From assembly GCA_017893485.1 (NCBI GenBank), contig CM030361.1, positions 143,096,941-143,160,940 on the forward strand: a stretch of 64,000 bases of DNA, read 5' to 3'. The notes beneath the pieces are model-generated. The model was given only the letters and a program-made list of their open reading frames with translations, did no database searches and had not been told where the DNA came from. This document shows, in pieces, positions 23,490 to 33,237 of this stretch (within the stretch, counting starts at the first letter, position 1; every line of letters starts with the position of its first letter). This DNA is from Hemerocallis citrina (taxonomy: Eukaryota; Streptophyta; Magnoliopsida; Asparagales; Asphodelaceae). Made by a program: the position numbers and the translations under genes.

Positions 23490-23917
23490 TAATTTTAGTT
23501 TGTTAAACCGCACAATCAGTATAAAAATAAATTAATTCCGAAAATAATAATAAAATAAATTTTATTATCAGCTCAGAAGATTACAGTACCAATTTGATAC
23601 AATACAGATGTATACAGACTGGTATATATACACAGATAATGTTTATTAACAAAATCAGGTAATACCCACCAAAAATATTTCAATTATGAAAATAGAAATA
23701 AAATAATTTTAGTTTGTTAAGCCGCACAATCAGTATTAAAATAAATTAATTCCGAAAATAATAATAAAATAAATTTTATTATCAGCACGGAAGATTACAA
23801 TACTAATTTGATACAATACAGATGTATACAGACTGATATATATACACAGATAATGTTTATTAACAAAACCAGGTAATACCCACCAAAAATATTTCAATTA
23901 TGAAAATAGAAATAAAA
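23490..23917. repeat. 214-bp direct tandem duplication
   Basis: TAATTTTAGTTTGTTAARCC begins at 23,490 and again at 23,704. The two copies share almost every base through AATTATGAAAATAGAAATAAA, with about five visible differences, so the duplication is recent relative to the LTR. Confidence 0.93.
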
Positions 23918-24136
23918 TAATAATAAAATAAAAATTTTTAATATCTGCCAGTGATTTTCAAGATATTTTCTCAAAAACACATTTTACAGGATTTTGTATA
24001 AGTGCACAAAACTGATACAACACATATATATACTTACTAGTATATATTCATAGGTAAGTTTTTATTTAGTAAAACCAAGAAATTTCCATAAAAATAATTT
24101 CCATAAAAATAATTATTATCCGACCGGGATATTACA

Positions 24137-24394
24137 CTAATCAACTTATATTCTCTCTATTTAAATTCCATGAATACACACAGTGAAGCCCCGGGCCCCC
24201 TGTCCCATGTCATCAGGAAGAGAGAGAAAAACACCATGCTGTCTAATTCTCAATCCCGGGTGGTGGCTCCCCCCCCCCCCCCCCCCACATGGTGACGTCA
24301 TCCTGACGTCACCGCAAGACAACAACAACAGCCTGTTGCTCTATCAACCCGTGGGACCCCCCCTCAATTCACAATATTTACTATACTTCCACTT

Positions 24395-24455
<61 letters not shown>

Positions 24456-25260
24456 AAATTACGGGGTGTTACATACACCCCCTCCAGAAATCAGCGTCCT
24501 CGTTGAACATGGGGCATGCACAATCTAGTGCAGGATATACTTTCTAGCCAATGTGGAGCATCTGCTCTTCTATTCGCCCGATTAATCATGATCCCGGAAT
24601 CTACCTCCCGATCAATCATAATCCCAGATTTAATTGAGCTGCCCTCCTGTCCGCCCGACTAATCATGATCCCGGAATACAGCACCCGATCAATCACAGTC
24701 CGGATTTAATTGAAGGCTCACCACAGTTCCGGAATCCACCGCCCGACTGGGTCTATAGTCTCGGAATCCACCACCCTACTACATAGACATACCCCACACT
24801 CGGTGTCGAAAGTCGACTCTGATACCATTTGTAATGCCCCTGCCCCAACTCAAACAATTTTATACAATTTATCAGACAAATTATTTATATTATAGTACAA
24901 TTGCCTACCACAGGCTGCCTCTCAAAAGGTGCTTAACCGGATTGGTGACTCTTGATCATAGGCTATTATATTTATAGTTATTTATTTTCTTACAATTCCC
25001 GATATGGGACTAATCAACTTATATTCTCTCTCTTTAAATCCCATGTATACACACGGTGAAGCCCGGGGCCGCCCTGTGCCACGTCATCAGGAAGAGAGAA
25101 TAACACCATGCTGTCTAATTCTCAATCCCGGGCAGTGCCCCCCCCCTACATGGTGACGTCATAATGACGTCACTGCAAGACAACAGCAACAGCCTGTTGC
25201 TCTATCAACCCGTGGGAACCCCCCCCCCTCAATTCACAATATTTACTATACTGTCACTTT

Positions 25261-25303
<43 letters not shown>

Positions 25304-25327
25304 TATATGAAATTACGGGGTGTTACA
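24137..25327 (-). mobile_element. TRIM-like element B (minus strand), 3' LTR split
   Basis: On the minus strand: 5' LTR 25,327-24,830 (498 bp), PBS TGGTATCAGAGT (24,827-24,816), 356-bp internal region 24,829-24,474, 3' LTR 24,473-24,142 continuing at 18,809-18,763. LTR ends are TGTAACACCCCG. The internal region holds repeats of a CCGGAATC/GATTAATCATGATC type and no gene. LTRs carry TGACGTCA-like motifs (24,295-24,310; 25,155-25,170), a C-run and an AT run. The 3' LTR lacks its last ~135 bp. Confidence 0.83.
24269..24286. repeat. 18-base C homopolymer in the TRIM B LTR
   Basis: An uninterrupted C run. The sister LTR has shorter C runs near 25,139 and 25,221. Confidence 0.9.
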
Positions 25328-25634
25328 TCATTACTCTCTTAGAGTTGCTTTTTTGCACCTATATATATGATATGTATCTGTGGAAAAGATACACGTGAAA
25401 AAACCCTAGCCATCATAGAAAGTGAGAGAGAGAGATCGTGAAGAGGATCATCCCCTTCCCTATAGCTAGCAGCACGGTCTGAGGGAGATCCGTTTTTCGT
25501 TTTGTTCGTGTGGATACCGTAGAGGAACCACAATATTACAGTGTTGTGATCGGCATACTGTGGAGACAACAAATCCATCTTTAAGGTATAACTCCTAAAC
25601 ACGATTTATGCTTTTTGCTTGGATCCATGGGTAG
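25328..25634. other. Flank of element B, possibly a copia LTR end
   Basis: GAGAGAGAGATCGTGAAGAG, TTCGTGTGGATACCGTAGAG and TTTAAGGTATAACTCC recall the R/U5 part of Ty1/copia LTRs. The continuation after element B (40,762 onward, ...TTTAATCTGTGATTGCATTC) would be the rest. No TG/CA ends were confirmed. It contains the insertion-site copy GGTAG at 25,630-25,634. Confidence 0.3.
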
Positions 25635-26231
25635 TGATATGGCTAAAATTGGGGTTAAATCGGGACCGTCCAGATCGAGCACGAATCTTGAAGCACGGGG
25701 GTAAAAAGGTAATTTCACATACAGATGGATCCAAAACGGGTATTGGGCCTCCTTCTCACGAAACCAACCGCCCGCGAATAGATCCACTCCGACTGGGCAC
25801 GGGTCCCGACCCGATACAAGCCCAGTCCACCAAGAGGAGAATCAGGGCACTGATTTGATTAAATCAAATCAACAAACTTGATTGGCTCCCACCAGGGAAT
25901 CAGGGTCTAACTTCCTAAAACAGAATAGGAGGATTTTTCTCCTAACTGTTAGGCAGGAAATCAGGGCCCTAATCATTCCAGAAGGCGACTATAAATACAG
26001 CCCCTCTACCACCAAGACCAGGTTAATCACTTTTTCACCACTTAAGCCCTTTCTTAATCTTTTACTGATTACTGACAAGAGCGTCGGAGGGTGCGTCGCC
26101 GGAATCAACCCCGGTGTCTCGCACTTCCCTGCAGGTTGCGGCGGAAGCAAGAAGGTCGAGTCAGCTGTTCAGGTTTTCCTCGGATCTAAAAATTCTATCT
26201 GTCTGCCCCCACACCGAAATCAGCGGTAACA
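25635..26231 (+). repeat. 5' LTR of element B
   Basis: 597 bp, TG...CA. The TATA box CTATAAATAC lies at 25,989-25,998, giving an expected start near 26,025 and a short R/U5 before the PBS. Confidence 0.97.
25989..25998 (+). promoter_or_regulatory. TATA box of the element B LTR promoter
   Basis: GACTATAAATACAGCCCC; the equivalent TATAAATAC occurs in the LTRs at 9,449 (minus), 10,549 and 40,514. Confidence 0.82.
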
Positions 26232-26234
26232 GAT

Positions 26235-26250
26235 TGGCGCCGTCTGTGGG
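26235..26250 (+). other. Primer-binding site of element B
   Basis: TGGCGCCGTCTGTGGG, three bases after the LTR end (GAT spacer): the usual Tat/Athila type. Confidence 0.88.
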
Positions 26251-26298
26251 AAAACCACACGAACAGTCTCAGCCCATTCTCCGTCGTCATCTGCAGCC

Positions 26299-29200
26299 AT
26301 GCCGCCGAAGAAGAACCGATCCAGAGGGTCGAACCGTGGGGGTAACCCCACCGACCCGGCAAATGAAGCTCCGGTCAATCCTATCCTTCAATCCGACCTC
26401 CCTCCGCTGACCCAGCAGGTCCCCCCTCCTCCTCCTCCCAAGCAGCAGCCCAACAACGGTCCGTCCGGTCATAACGGTTGGAAGGAGAAGCAGCCCCTCA
26501 ATCCGGGCCACGTCTCGGTCCACAATGGGTCATCGGACTCTATGGCCTCTCATCACCCCGACCTCCGCATCACACTCCAAAACCGCCACAAGGACGACGA
26601 CCTCCGTACCCATCTTGACGAGAGGCGGGCCCGAGAGGGAGCCTCCCGCCAGCATCAAGGTGAGCGGTCGCCACGTCGTCGGGACGGCAGAAGGTCCCCG
26701 GAATGCAGAGGCCGAGCGGCATCACCTGAGCGCCGAAGGAGGAGGTCCCGGTCCCCCAGGGATCGGCGTCATCCGAGGGACCGAGATATGCCCATCAGCC
26801 AAGCCGAGTTCCTCCAGTTTCAGGAAACCGTACTGCAGGCCCTCAATCTCCGACAGAACGCCCAGAATGCTCAGAGGGTTTCGACGCCCCCCAGGGATCC
26901 CAATCCTCGGCGCCGAACCCGGAGTCCTTCCCCGACTCCCAGCCAACAGCAGCGGCAACAGAGCCCTCGGCGGTCCCAGGAGTACCGGCGCCGCAGTCCA
27001 CGCTCCCCTTCCTATGGAGAGGAGTCCGGGGGGTCGTACGACTACCAGCGGAGGGACGACGCCCTCATCCGCCGTATCCATGAGGTGGATAGGCGCATCG
27101 GCCGCATGGACAGGGAGGAAGAGTCCCGAGCAGGAACCTTCCGTCCCAGCCGACCTCCCTTCTCGCGGTTGATCATGGAGGCCCACATACCGAGGAGTTT
27201 CAAACCGTCGCAGTTTGAAACATACTCTGGGGAATCCGACCCGGTCGACCACGTCGAAAGCTTCAAGACCCTGATGCTGATCCACCAAGCTTCCGACGCG
27301 GTGCTCTGCATGACCTTCCCTGCCACCCTCCGGGGGTCGGCTCGGGAATGGTATTCTAGGCTCGCCCCCTCGTCTATCTTCTCATTCGAACAGTTTGAGA
27401 CACTGTTCATTACTCACTTCGTGAGTAGCCGGCGAGCCGAGAAGACGAGTCTTTCCTTGCTGAACCTGCGGCAGGAGAAGCAAGAAAAGTTGCGGGACTA
27501 TGTGAAAAGGTTTACCGCGGAAGTCAGGTCAATTGCTTCCTTGGACCAGTCCGTGGCTACCGTGGCGTTCCAGTCGAACGTCCTTAACGCCAACCTCCGA
27601 TCATCCCTGGCCAAGAAGCCCCCGCATGACTTCGCCGACCTCCTCCTGAGGTGCGAGAAGTACATCCGGGCGGAGGAGGCCGAAGCCCTTCCGAGCTTCG
27701 GGGGCACCGCCGCGGGGTCGAAGAGGAAGGCGACGGGAGAAGAAGGATCCAAGAAAGCTCAGAAGGACATGGGCGGTCAGCGCCGCCCTCCCCCCAGGTT
27801 CGAGAAGTTCACTCCCCTCACCACTAATGTCTCTACTATCCTCATGGAGGTAGAGAAGGAGGGAATCATCCCTCCAGCCCCGAGGATGCACACTCAGGCG
27901 AAGAGGAGGAACAAAGATAAGTGGTGTCGTTACCACCGAGACCATGGGCACGACACGAACGACTGCCGAGCTTTGAGAGATGAGATCGAAGCACTCATTC
28001 GGAGGGGGCAGTTGGCCAAGTTCGTGAAAGCTAACGATCGAACAGATCGGAACTCACCTCCCCCTCGGGGGGCTAACAAGCACTCCGAGCGGCGCGAGGA
28101 GACACCCGAGTTCGAAGAAGAACGGGTTTTGCACCTGATCCACGGAGGCCCAATGGGGGGCTCCTCTAATTCCTCCCGAAAGGCCTTCGTCCGGGAAGTC
28201 AACTCGGTCCACAGTGCCCCTCCCCCGAAGGGTCTCGGCGTCCTTGTGTCTTTCTCCGATGCCGACCTCGAAGGGGTCCGAACCCCCCACTGCGATGCCC
28301 TCGTCATCGACCTCCGCATGGCCAACTTCAAGGTACAGAGGGTCTTGGTGGACAATGGGAGTTCGGTCAACATCCTATTCCTCTCGGCCTTCCAAGGCCT
28401 GCAGCTGCCCCGAGACCGTCTCAAGCCGGCCGGTTACACTCTCCACGGGTTCACGGGGGTCCCGGTGACCGTCGAAGGGGTGATAACCCTAGACGTTACT
28501 GCGGGAAGCACCCCTACTACCCGGACCGAGCCGATGGACTTCATGGTCGTCGACGTCCTGGCAGCATACAATGTCATCCTAGGCCGTCCCGGCCTAACTG
28601 CTCTGGAGGCTGTCCCCTCGGCATACCACTTGAAGATGAAATTCCCCACTCGCTCGGGAGTAGGGAAAGTCAGGGGAAGCCAGGAAACAGCTCGGAAGTG
28701 CTACATGACTTCCACCGGGGGACCAGTGCTCTCGCTCGAGACACTAGAGATCCCCGAGCCGAAGGCCCGTCCAACGTCCGAACAGGCGGACGAGCTAGAA
28801 GAAGTACTCTTCTCCGACGAGGATCCCAGCCGAAAATTCCTCGTCAGCAAGTCCTTGCCGACCGTGTTGTTCTCCGACTTGGTGAGGTGCATCCGGGATA
28901 ACCGCGACCTATTTGCTTGGTCGGCCGCGGATATGCCCGGCATCTCCGAGGACTTGCTCGTCCACCGCCTAAGCGTCGAACCGGGGTGCAAACCGGTTCA
29001 GCAGAAGAGGCGAAAGTTCGCTCCCGAGCGACAGCAGGCAATCAAGGAGGAAGTGGATAAGCTGCTGAAGGCCAAGTTCATCCAGGAGGTAAATTATCCC
29101 GAGTGGCTGTCGAATGTCGTAATGGTCAAGAAGTCCAATGGCTCGTGGAGGATATGCATTGACTTCACCGACCTCAACAAGGCGTGTCCGAAGGATCCCT

Positions 29201-31263
29201 TCCCTCTCCCGAACATCGACACCCTTATTGACGCCACCTCGGGCCATGAGCTCCTTAGCTTCATGGATGCCTTCTCGGGGTACAATCAAATCCGGATGTT
29301 CCCTCCGGACATCCCGAAGACCTCCTTCGTCACCGACCAAGGCCTCTACTGCTACCGAGTAATGCCGTTCGGTTTGAAGAACGCAGGCGCCACCTACCAG
29401 CGCCTCGTCAACAAGGTTTTCCAGCATCAGATCGGCCGAAACATGGAGGTGTACGTTGATGACATGCTCGTCAAGAGCATCCGCGGCACTGACCACGTAG
29501 CCGACCTCCAGGAGGCCTTCGGCGTGTTGAGGAAGTACAACATGCGGCTAAACCCGAACAAGTGTGCGTTCGGAGTCTCCTCTGGCAAGTTCCTCGGTTT
29601 CATGGTGAGCCAGCGGGGAATTGAAGCTAACCCCGAGAAGATTAAAGCCATATTAGACATGGCCCCGCCTCGGAACGTCAAGGAGGTGCAGAAGCTTACC
29701 GGTCGGCTCGCAGCCATCGGTCGGTTCCTCTCCAAGTCAGGGGAAAAGTGCCTCCCCTTCTTCAAAGCACTCCGGGGGGCTAAAGGATTTGAATGGGGCC
29801 AAGCACAGCAAGAATCGTTCGACCAGCTGAAAGCCTATCTGGTGAACCCCCCTCTGCTCAGTAAGCCAGTCCCGGGCGAGCCTCTCTTCATCTACTTGGC
29901 CGCTTCCGAGCAGACCTTGAGCGCTGTTTTGGTAAGAGAAGAAGACTGGACCCAAAGGCCCATTTACTACGTGAGCAAGGTGCTTCGGGACGCCGAGCTC
30001 CGCTATCCGAGGATAGAGAAGATAGCCTACGCTCTGGTCATGGCAGCGAGAAAGCTTCGGCCCTACTTCCAATCTCACTCGGTCGTCGTCCTCACCGATC
30101 AACCCCTCAAGCAAGTTCTCCATAAGCCCGAAACCTCGGGCCGGCTGATGAAGTGGTCCATAGAGCTAAGTCAGCATGACATCTCCTATCAGCCTCGGAC
30201 GGCAATTAAGGCACAGGCTCTCGCCGACTTCATTGTAGAGTCCACCATCCCTGAGGTCGGTCACGTCCCAAATGGGCCCCCCATTTGGACAGTCTTCGTG
30301 GACGGATCCTCTTGCAGCGAAGGAAGCGGCGCCGGCATTATCCTGAACGGCCCAGACAGCTTCGTCCTGCAGTATGCGATCCGCATGAACTTCAAGGCCT
30401 CGAACAACGAGGCGGAGTACGAGGCTCTCATAGCTGGTCTCGGACTCGCACGAAGTGCTGGGGCGCAGCGCCTTCGGATTCACAGTGACTCCCAACTAGT
30501 CGTGAACCAGGTCTTGGGCGAATATGAGGCCAGGGACGAGCGAATGGCGAAGTACCTCGCCAAGGTCCGGGACCTCATGGGCCGGTTCGAAGAAGCCATC
30601 ATCCAACGGGTCCCCCGGGAGGAGAACTCACAAGCTGACGCTCTCTCCAAGTTGGCCTCGTCTTCTCTACAAGGTCTCGAACAGACCGTACTGATTGAAG
30701 TCCTCTCTAAACCGAGCATCGAAGACGAGACACCTAGCTCGGTGGAGTTATTGCCGGTCATGCTGCAGGACAACTGGATGAAGCCACTGGTAGAATTCTT
30801 AAGGGATGGAGTTCTGCCCCCAGATCCCAAAGAAGCGCGCCGAGTCAGAACTCGCGCCGAGCGCTATGTCTTGATCGAGGGCATCTTATACAAACGCTCC
30901 TTCTCTCAAATAGATGGCCGACCTTACCTAAGGTGCCTCTCTCCGGATCAGGCCAAATATGCCCTACAGGAGCTTCATGAAGGCATCGGAGGGGCGCACT
31001 CCGGATTTAGGTCTTTGGCCCGGAAAGCTTTGGGCTATGGGTACTTCTGGCCGACCCTTCTTCAAGATGCCGAGCGACATGTTCGGCAATGCAGCTCCTG
31101 CCAGAGACACTCCAACATCCGACGTCTCCCCCAGGCCAACCTCACCTCCCTATCGAGCCCTATCCCCTTCGCGATGTGGGGAATGGACTTACTAGGGCCT
31201 TTCCCTCCAGCTCCGGGTCAGCTCAGGTTCTTAGTCGTAGCCATCGACTACTTCTCGAAGTAG
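26299..31263 (+). CDS. gag-pol: Gag-PR-RT-RNaseH-aRNaseH-INT(N) polyprotein of element B, up to an internal TAG
   Basis: The ATG at 26,299 is the first after the PBS (GCAGCCATGCCGCCG). Residues 1-300 are Pro/Arg-rich Gag. Residues ~300-430 are the Gag core (FETYSGESDP; AREWYSRLAP). CRYHRDHGHDTNDC (~543-556) is a zinc-knuckle-like motif. Protease: LVDNGSSVNILF with catalytic D685. Reverse transcriptase ~900-1110 with YVDDMLVKS at ~1052. A Ty3-type RNase H follows (YLAASEQTLSAVLV; VLTDQPL), then a second, archaeal/plant-type RNase H with all four acidic residues (D1335 in FVDGSS, E~1372 in NNEAEYEAL, D1397 in HSDSQLVV, D1447 in QADALS). Integrase has H1560, CSSC from 1598, and D1630 in MDLLGPF. 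The frame is fully open for 1,654 codons and stops at TAG 31,261-31,263 in place of a Trp codon. It encodes the structural and enzymatic proteins for cytoplasmic particles and nuclear integration. Confidence 0.95.
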   Translation: MPPKKNRSRGSNRGGNPTDPANEAPVNPILQSDLPPLTQQVPPPPPPKQQPNNGPSGHNGWKEKQPLNPGHVSVHNGSSDSMASHHPDLRITLQNRHKDDDLRTHLDERRAREGASRQHQGERSPRRRDGRRSPECRGRAASPERRRRRSRSPRDRRHPRDRDMPISQAEFLQFQETVLQALNLRQNAQNAQRVSTPPRDPNPRRRTRSPSPTPSQQQRQQSPRRSQEYRRRSPRSPSYGEESGGSYDYQRRDDALIRRIHEVDRRIGRMDREEESRAGTFRPSRPPFSRLIMEAHIPRSFKPSQFETYSGESDPVDHVESFKTLMLIHQASDAVLCMTFPATLRGSAREWYSRLAPSSIFSFEQFETLFITHFVSSRRAEKTSLSLLNLRQEKQEKLRDYVKRFTAEVRSIASLDQSVATVAFQSNVLNANLRSSLAKKPPHDFADLLLRCEKYIRAEEAEALPSFGGTAAGSKRKATGEEGSKKAQKDMGGQRRPPPRFEKFTPLTTNVSTILMEVEKEGIIPPAPRMHTQAKRRNKDKWCRYHRDHGHDTNDCRALRDEIEALIRRGQLAKFVKANDRTDRNSPPPRGANKHSERREETPEFEEERVLHLIHGGPMGGSSNSSRKAFVREVNSVHSAPPPKGLGVLVSFSDADLEGVRTPHCDALVIDLRMANFKVQRVLVDNGSSVNILFLSAFQGLQLPRDRLKPAGYTLHGFTGVPVTVEGVITLDVTAGSTPTTRTEPMDFMVVDVLAAYNVILGRPGLTALEAVPSAYHLKMKFPTRSGVGKVRGSQETARKCYMTSTGGPVLSLETLEIPEPKARPTSEQADELEEVLFSDEDPSRKFLVSKSLPTVLFSDLVRCIRDNRDLFAWSAADMPGISEDLLVHRLSVEPGCKPVQQKRRKFAPERQQAIKEEVDKLLKAKFIQEVNYPEWLSNVVMVKKSNGSWRICIDFTDLNKACPKDPFPLPNIDTLIDATSGHELLSFMDAFSGYNQIRMFPPDIPKTSFVTDQGLYCYRVMPFGLKNAGATYQRLVNKVFQHQIGRNMEVYVDDMLVKSIRGTDHVADLQEAFGVLRKYNMRLNPNKCAFGVSSGKFLGFMVSQRGIEANPEKIKAILDMAPPRNVKEVQKLTGRLAAIGRFLSKSGEKCLPFFKALRGAKGFEWGQAQQESFDQLKAYLVNPPLLSKPVPGEPLFIYLAASEQTLSAVLVREEDWTQRPIYYVSKVLRDAELRYPRIEKIAYALVMAARKLRPYFQSHSVVVLTDQPLKQVLHKPETSGRLMKWSIELSQHDISYQPRTAIKAQALADFIVESTIPEVGHVPNGPPIWTVFVDGSSCSEGSGAGIILNGPDSFVLQYAIRMNFKASNNEAEYEALIAGLGLARSAGAQRLRIHSDSQLVVNQVLGEYEARDERMAKYLAKVRDLMGRFEEAIIQRVPREENSQADALSKLASSSLQGLEQTVLIEVLSKPSIEDETPSSVELLPVMLQDNWMKPLVEFLRDGVLPPDPKEARRVRTRAERYVLIEGILYKRSFSQIDGRPYLRCLSPDQAKYALQELHEGIGGAHSGFRSLARKALGYGYFWPTLLQDAERHVRQCSSCQRHSNIRRLPQANLTSLSSPIPFAMWGMDLLGPFPPAPGQLRFLVVAIDYFSK

Positions 31264-32040
31264 GTCGAGGCCGAGCCCCTCGCCACTATAACCGAGAACA
31301 AAGTGGTGCAGTTTTTCTGGAAGAGCATCATATGCAGATTCGGCGTCCCCCGCGTCCTCGTGACGGACAACGGGACTCAGTTCACTGGCACAGCATTCCG
31401 AGCCCTATGCGACGACCTCGTCATTCAAGAGCGCTTCTCGTCCGTCTCACACCCCCAGTCGAACGGGCAGGCCGAGAATGCTAATAAGCAGATCCTCGCA
31501 GGAATCAAGAAGAGGTTGGACAAGTGCTCCAAGGGTTTGTGGGTCGACCAACTCCCTAATGTGTTGTGGAACTACCGCACCAGCAGGCGGACGCCCACCG
31601 GAGAGTCCCCTTTCAACCTTACTTATGGGGCCGCGGCCGTGATACCCCTCGAGGTCGGAATACCTTCCCCTCGGCTCATAGCCTATGACGAAGCGCAGAA
31701 TGCCAGGGACCTCAGAGGAAACTTGGACCTGATAGATGAACTGAGGGAAAGGGCATCGATTCGGCAACAGAATTACAGAAGGAGGGTCGAGCTAGCGTAC
31801 AACAAGAAGGTCCGACCCGCCAACCTTAAGCAAGGAGATTTGGTATTGAGAAAGCTAGCTATATCCCTCCCCAGTCAGAGGTGCAAGCTAGCTCCGAATT
31901 GGGAAGGGCCGTACCGGATCACAAAAGTTGTTCGGCCTGGAGCATACCGACTTGAAGACATGGATGGGAAAGAGCTTCCGAGGACCTGGAATGCCGACCA
32001 CCTCCTGAAATACCAAGTGAGCGCTCCGGCGCCTCTCTAA
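31264..32040 (+). CDS. pol: Integrase C-terminal part of element B, same frame after the TAG
   Basis: In frame with the upstream coding sequence (31,303 minus 26,299 is divisible by three), so the only break in 1,913 codons is the TAG. It carries the second and third catalytic acids, D1690 in VTDNGTQFTG and E1726 in NGQAENANKQ (36 residues apart, as in DD35E integrases), then WNYRTSRRTPTGESPFNLTY and a C-terminal region (GDLVLRKLAIS; KLAPNWEGPYR, a GPY/F-like module) ending at TAA 32,038-32,040. Element A has Trp (YFSKWIEAEPL) at the stop position, so the ancestral codon was almost surely TGG. No chromodomain, as expected for Tat. Confidence 0.92.
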   Translation, partial: VEAEPLATITENKVVQFFWKSIICRFGVPRVLVTDNGTQFTGTAFRALCDDLVIQERFSSVSHPQSNGQAENANKQILAGIKKRLDKCSKGLWVDQLPNVLWNYRTSRRTPTGESPFNLTYGAAAVIPLEVGIPSPRLIAYDEAQNARDLRGNLDLIDELRERASIRQQNYRRRVELAYNKKVRPANLKQGDLVLRKLAISLPSQRCKLAPNWEGPYRITKVVRPGAYRLEDMDGKELPRTWNADHLLKYQVSAPAPL

Positions 32041-32129
32041 GTAATCCGAGGTGTCGAACCATTCCTCTCCTCTAACTTGTAACCTGTCCCATGAATTGTA
32101 CTATGTAAAACGGTTCGCCGTCAAATATC

Positions 32130-32135
32130 AATAAA
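32130..32135 (+). terminator. AATAAA poly(A) signal after gag-pol
   Basis: TTGTACTATGTAAAAC...TCAATAAAGAAAAG, about 90 bp past the stop, has the look of a plant 3' UTR. A transcript ending here would be gag-pol-only and could not be reverse transcribed as a full genome. Confidence 0.5.
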
Positions 32136-32181
32136 GAAAAGTTCTATTATGCTTGTGAATTTGCATGTTTCTCTCCCCTCT

Positions 32182-32790
32182 AATTTAACCAATGGTTCGG
32201 AGTCCAACACTCGGCTCGACTTTACCTCCTCGGCTCGTCTCCGGACGAGCCAGGGGTAGATCGCCGTTCGGAATTGCTCCCACAGCCGTTGAACTATACC
32301 GATGGTTCGGAGTCCAACACTCGGCTCGACTTTACCTCCTCGGCTCGTCTCCGGACGAACCAGGTGTAGATCGCCATTCGGAATTGCTCCCACAGCCGTT
32401 GAACGATACCGATGGTTCGGAGTCCAACACTCGGCTCGACTTTACCTCCTCGGCTCGTCTCCGGACGAGCCAGGGGTAGATCGCCGTTCGGAATTGCTCC
32501 CACAGCCGTTGAACTATACCGATGGTTCGGAGTCCAACACTCGGCTCGACTTTACCTCCTCGGCTCGTCTCCGGACGAACCAGGTGTAGATCGCCGTTCG
32601 GAATTGCTCCCACAGCCGTTGAACGATACCGATGGTTCGGAGTCCAACACTCGGCTCGACTTTACCTCCTTGGCTCGTCTCCGGACGAGTTAGGGGTAGA
32701 TCGCCGTTCGGAATTGCTCCCACACCCGTCGAGCTCCAGCGATGGTCCCGGGGTCCAACACCTGGTTCCTAGTCCATCTAAACTACTCCG
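32182..32790. repeat. 110-bp tandem array of element B, five copies plus a partial sixth
   Basis: ATGGTTCGGAGTCCAACACT starts at 32,192, 32,302, 32,412, 32,522 and 32,632, with a degraded sixth at 32,742: an exact 110-bp period. Copies alternate: 1 and 3 have GAGCCAGGGG and GTTGAACTATACC; 2 and 4 have GAACCAGGTG and GTTGAACGATACC. The homogenised unit is thus a 220-bp dimer. On the minus strand each unit carries GAGTGTTGGACTCCGAAC and GTGGGAGCAATTCCGAA, the landmarks of the element A array. Open frames crossing it on both strands are repeat artefacts. Confidence 0.97.
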
Positions 32791-32870
32791 GTAGGTCGAT
32801 GCCGGACCTTCGTTCGAACACAAAAGTCCGAACTCTACTAACTACTAGCCGAAGACCGAAGACCCACAAA

Positions 32871-33029
32871 TTCGGTCGGCTTCCGAGCAAGTGGCTTCCC
32901 GAGCGTGTAAACGGGGAAAACACACTTTCCCCTCAACTTTCGTACGTGATCTCGATCAGACGGCTCAGATCAAGCCACCTGCGCAAAACGACAAGATAAC
33001 GTTTTCTTGGGAACTGAGCCACCTCGAGA
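32871..33029. repeat. Copy a of a ~190-bp repeat that flanks the antisense gene
   Basis: TCGGTCGGCTTCCGAGCAAG, GTAAACGGGGAAAA, CTTTCCCCTCAACTTTCG, GATCTCGATCAGACGGCTCA, ACGACAAGATA and TTTTCTTGGG recur in the same order at 37,741, 39,140 and, partly, 39,366 and 39,607. Confidence 0.9.
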
Positions 33030-33237
33030 TACGGCCTAATCATTCCACCTACTCTAAGCGACAAAATAACGCTTTCTTGGGTACAGAGCCGTGCCGTACC
33101 GTGTCAGATCCACTAAATGACAAAGAGCCGCACCCCTGGAGATCCATTCGGCTAAACAGACGCACTCGCTTCAAAGATCTCGGCACGACCGATACGGTTA
33201 CAAGCAAAGACAAACATACAAAGCAACGAAAGGGAAT

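Larger units (their letters stand above)
18810..24136 (-). mobile_element. 5.3-kb solo LTR (Tekay-like), TSD CTAAT
   Basis: Starts TGTAACGCTCCGATTTCC and ends GACCGGGATATTACA (TG...CA), flanked by CTAAT at 18,805-18,809 and 24,137-24,141. Removing it restores a continuous TRIM LTR, which proves insertion. No PBS, polypurine tract, gag or pol lies inside, so it behaves as a solo LTR; by analogy with the 47-59 kb chromovirus the parent would read on the minus strand. At 5,327 bp it is unusually long. It contains a minisatellite (20,390-21,800) and a 214-bp tandem duplication (23,490-23,917). Nothing coding is supported. Confidence 0.83.

Noticed and set aside
25328..25634. Possible host gene exon before element B
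   Set aside because: GT/AG-like sites are present but no open frame; the phrases fit a copia LTR better.
32121..32723. Repeated 69-95-residue frames on both strands
   Set aside because: Each is the 110-bp unit read through; the same peptide recurs by tandem duplication.
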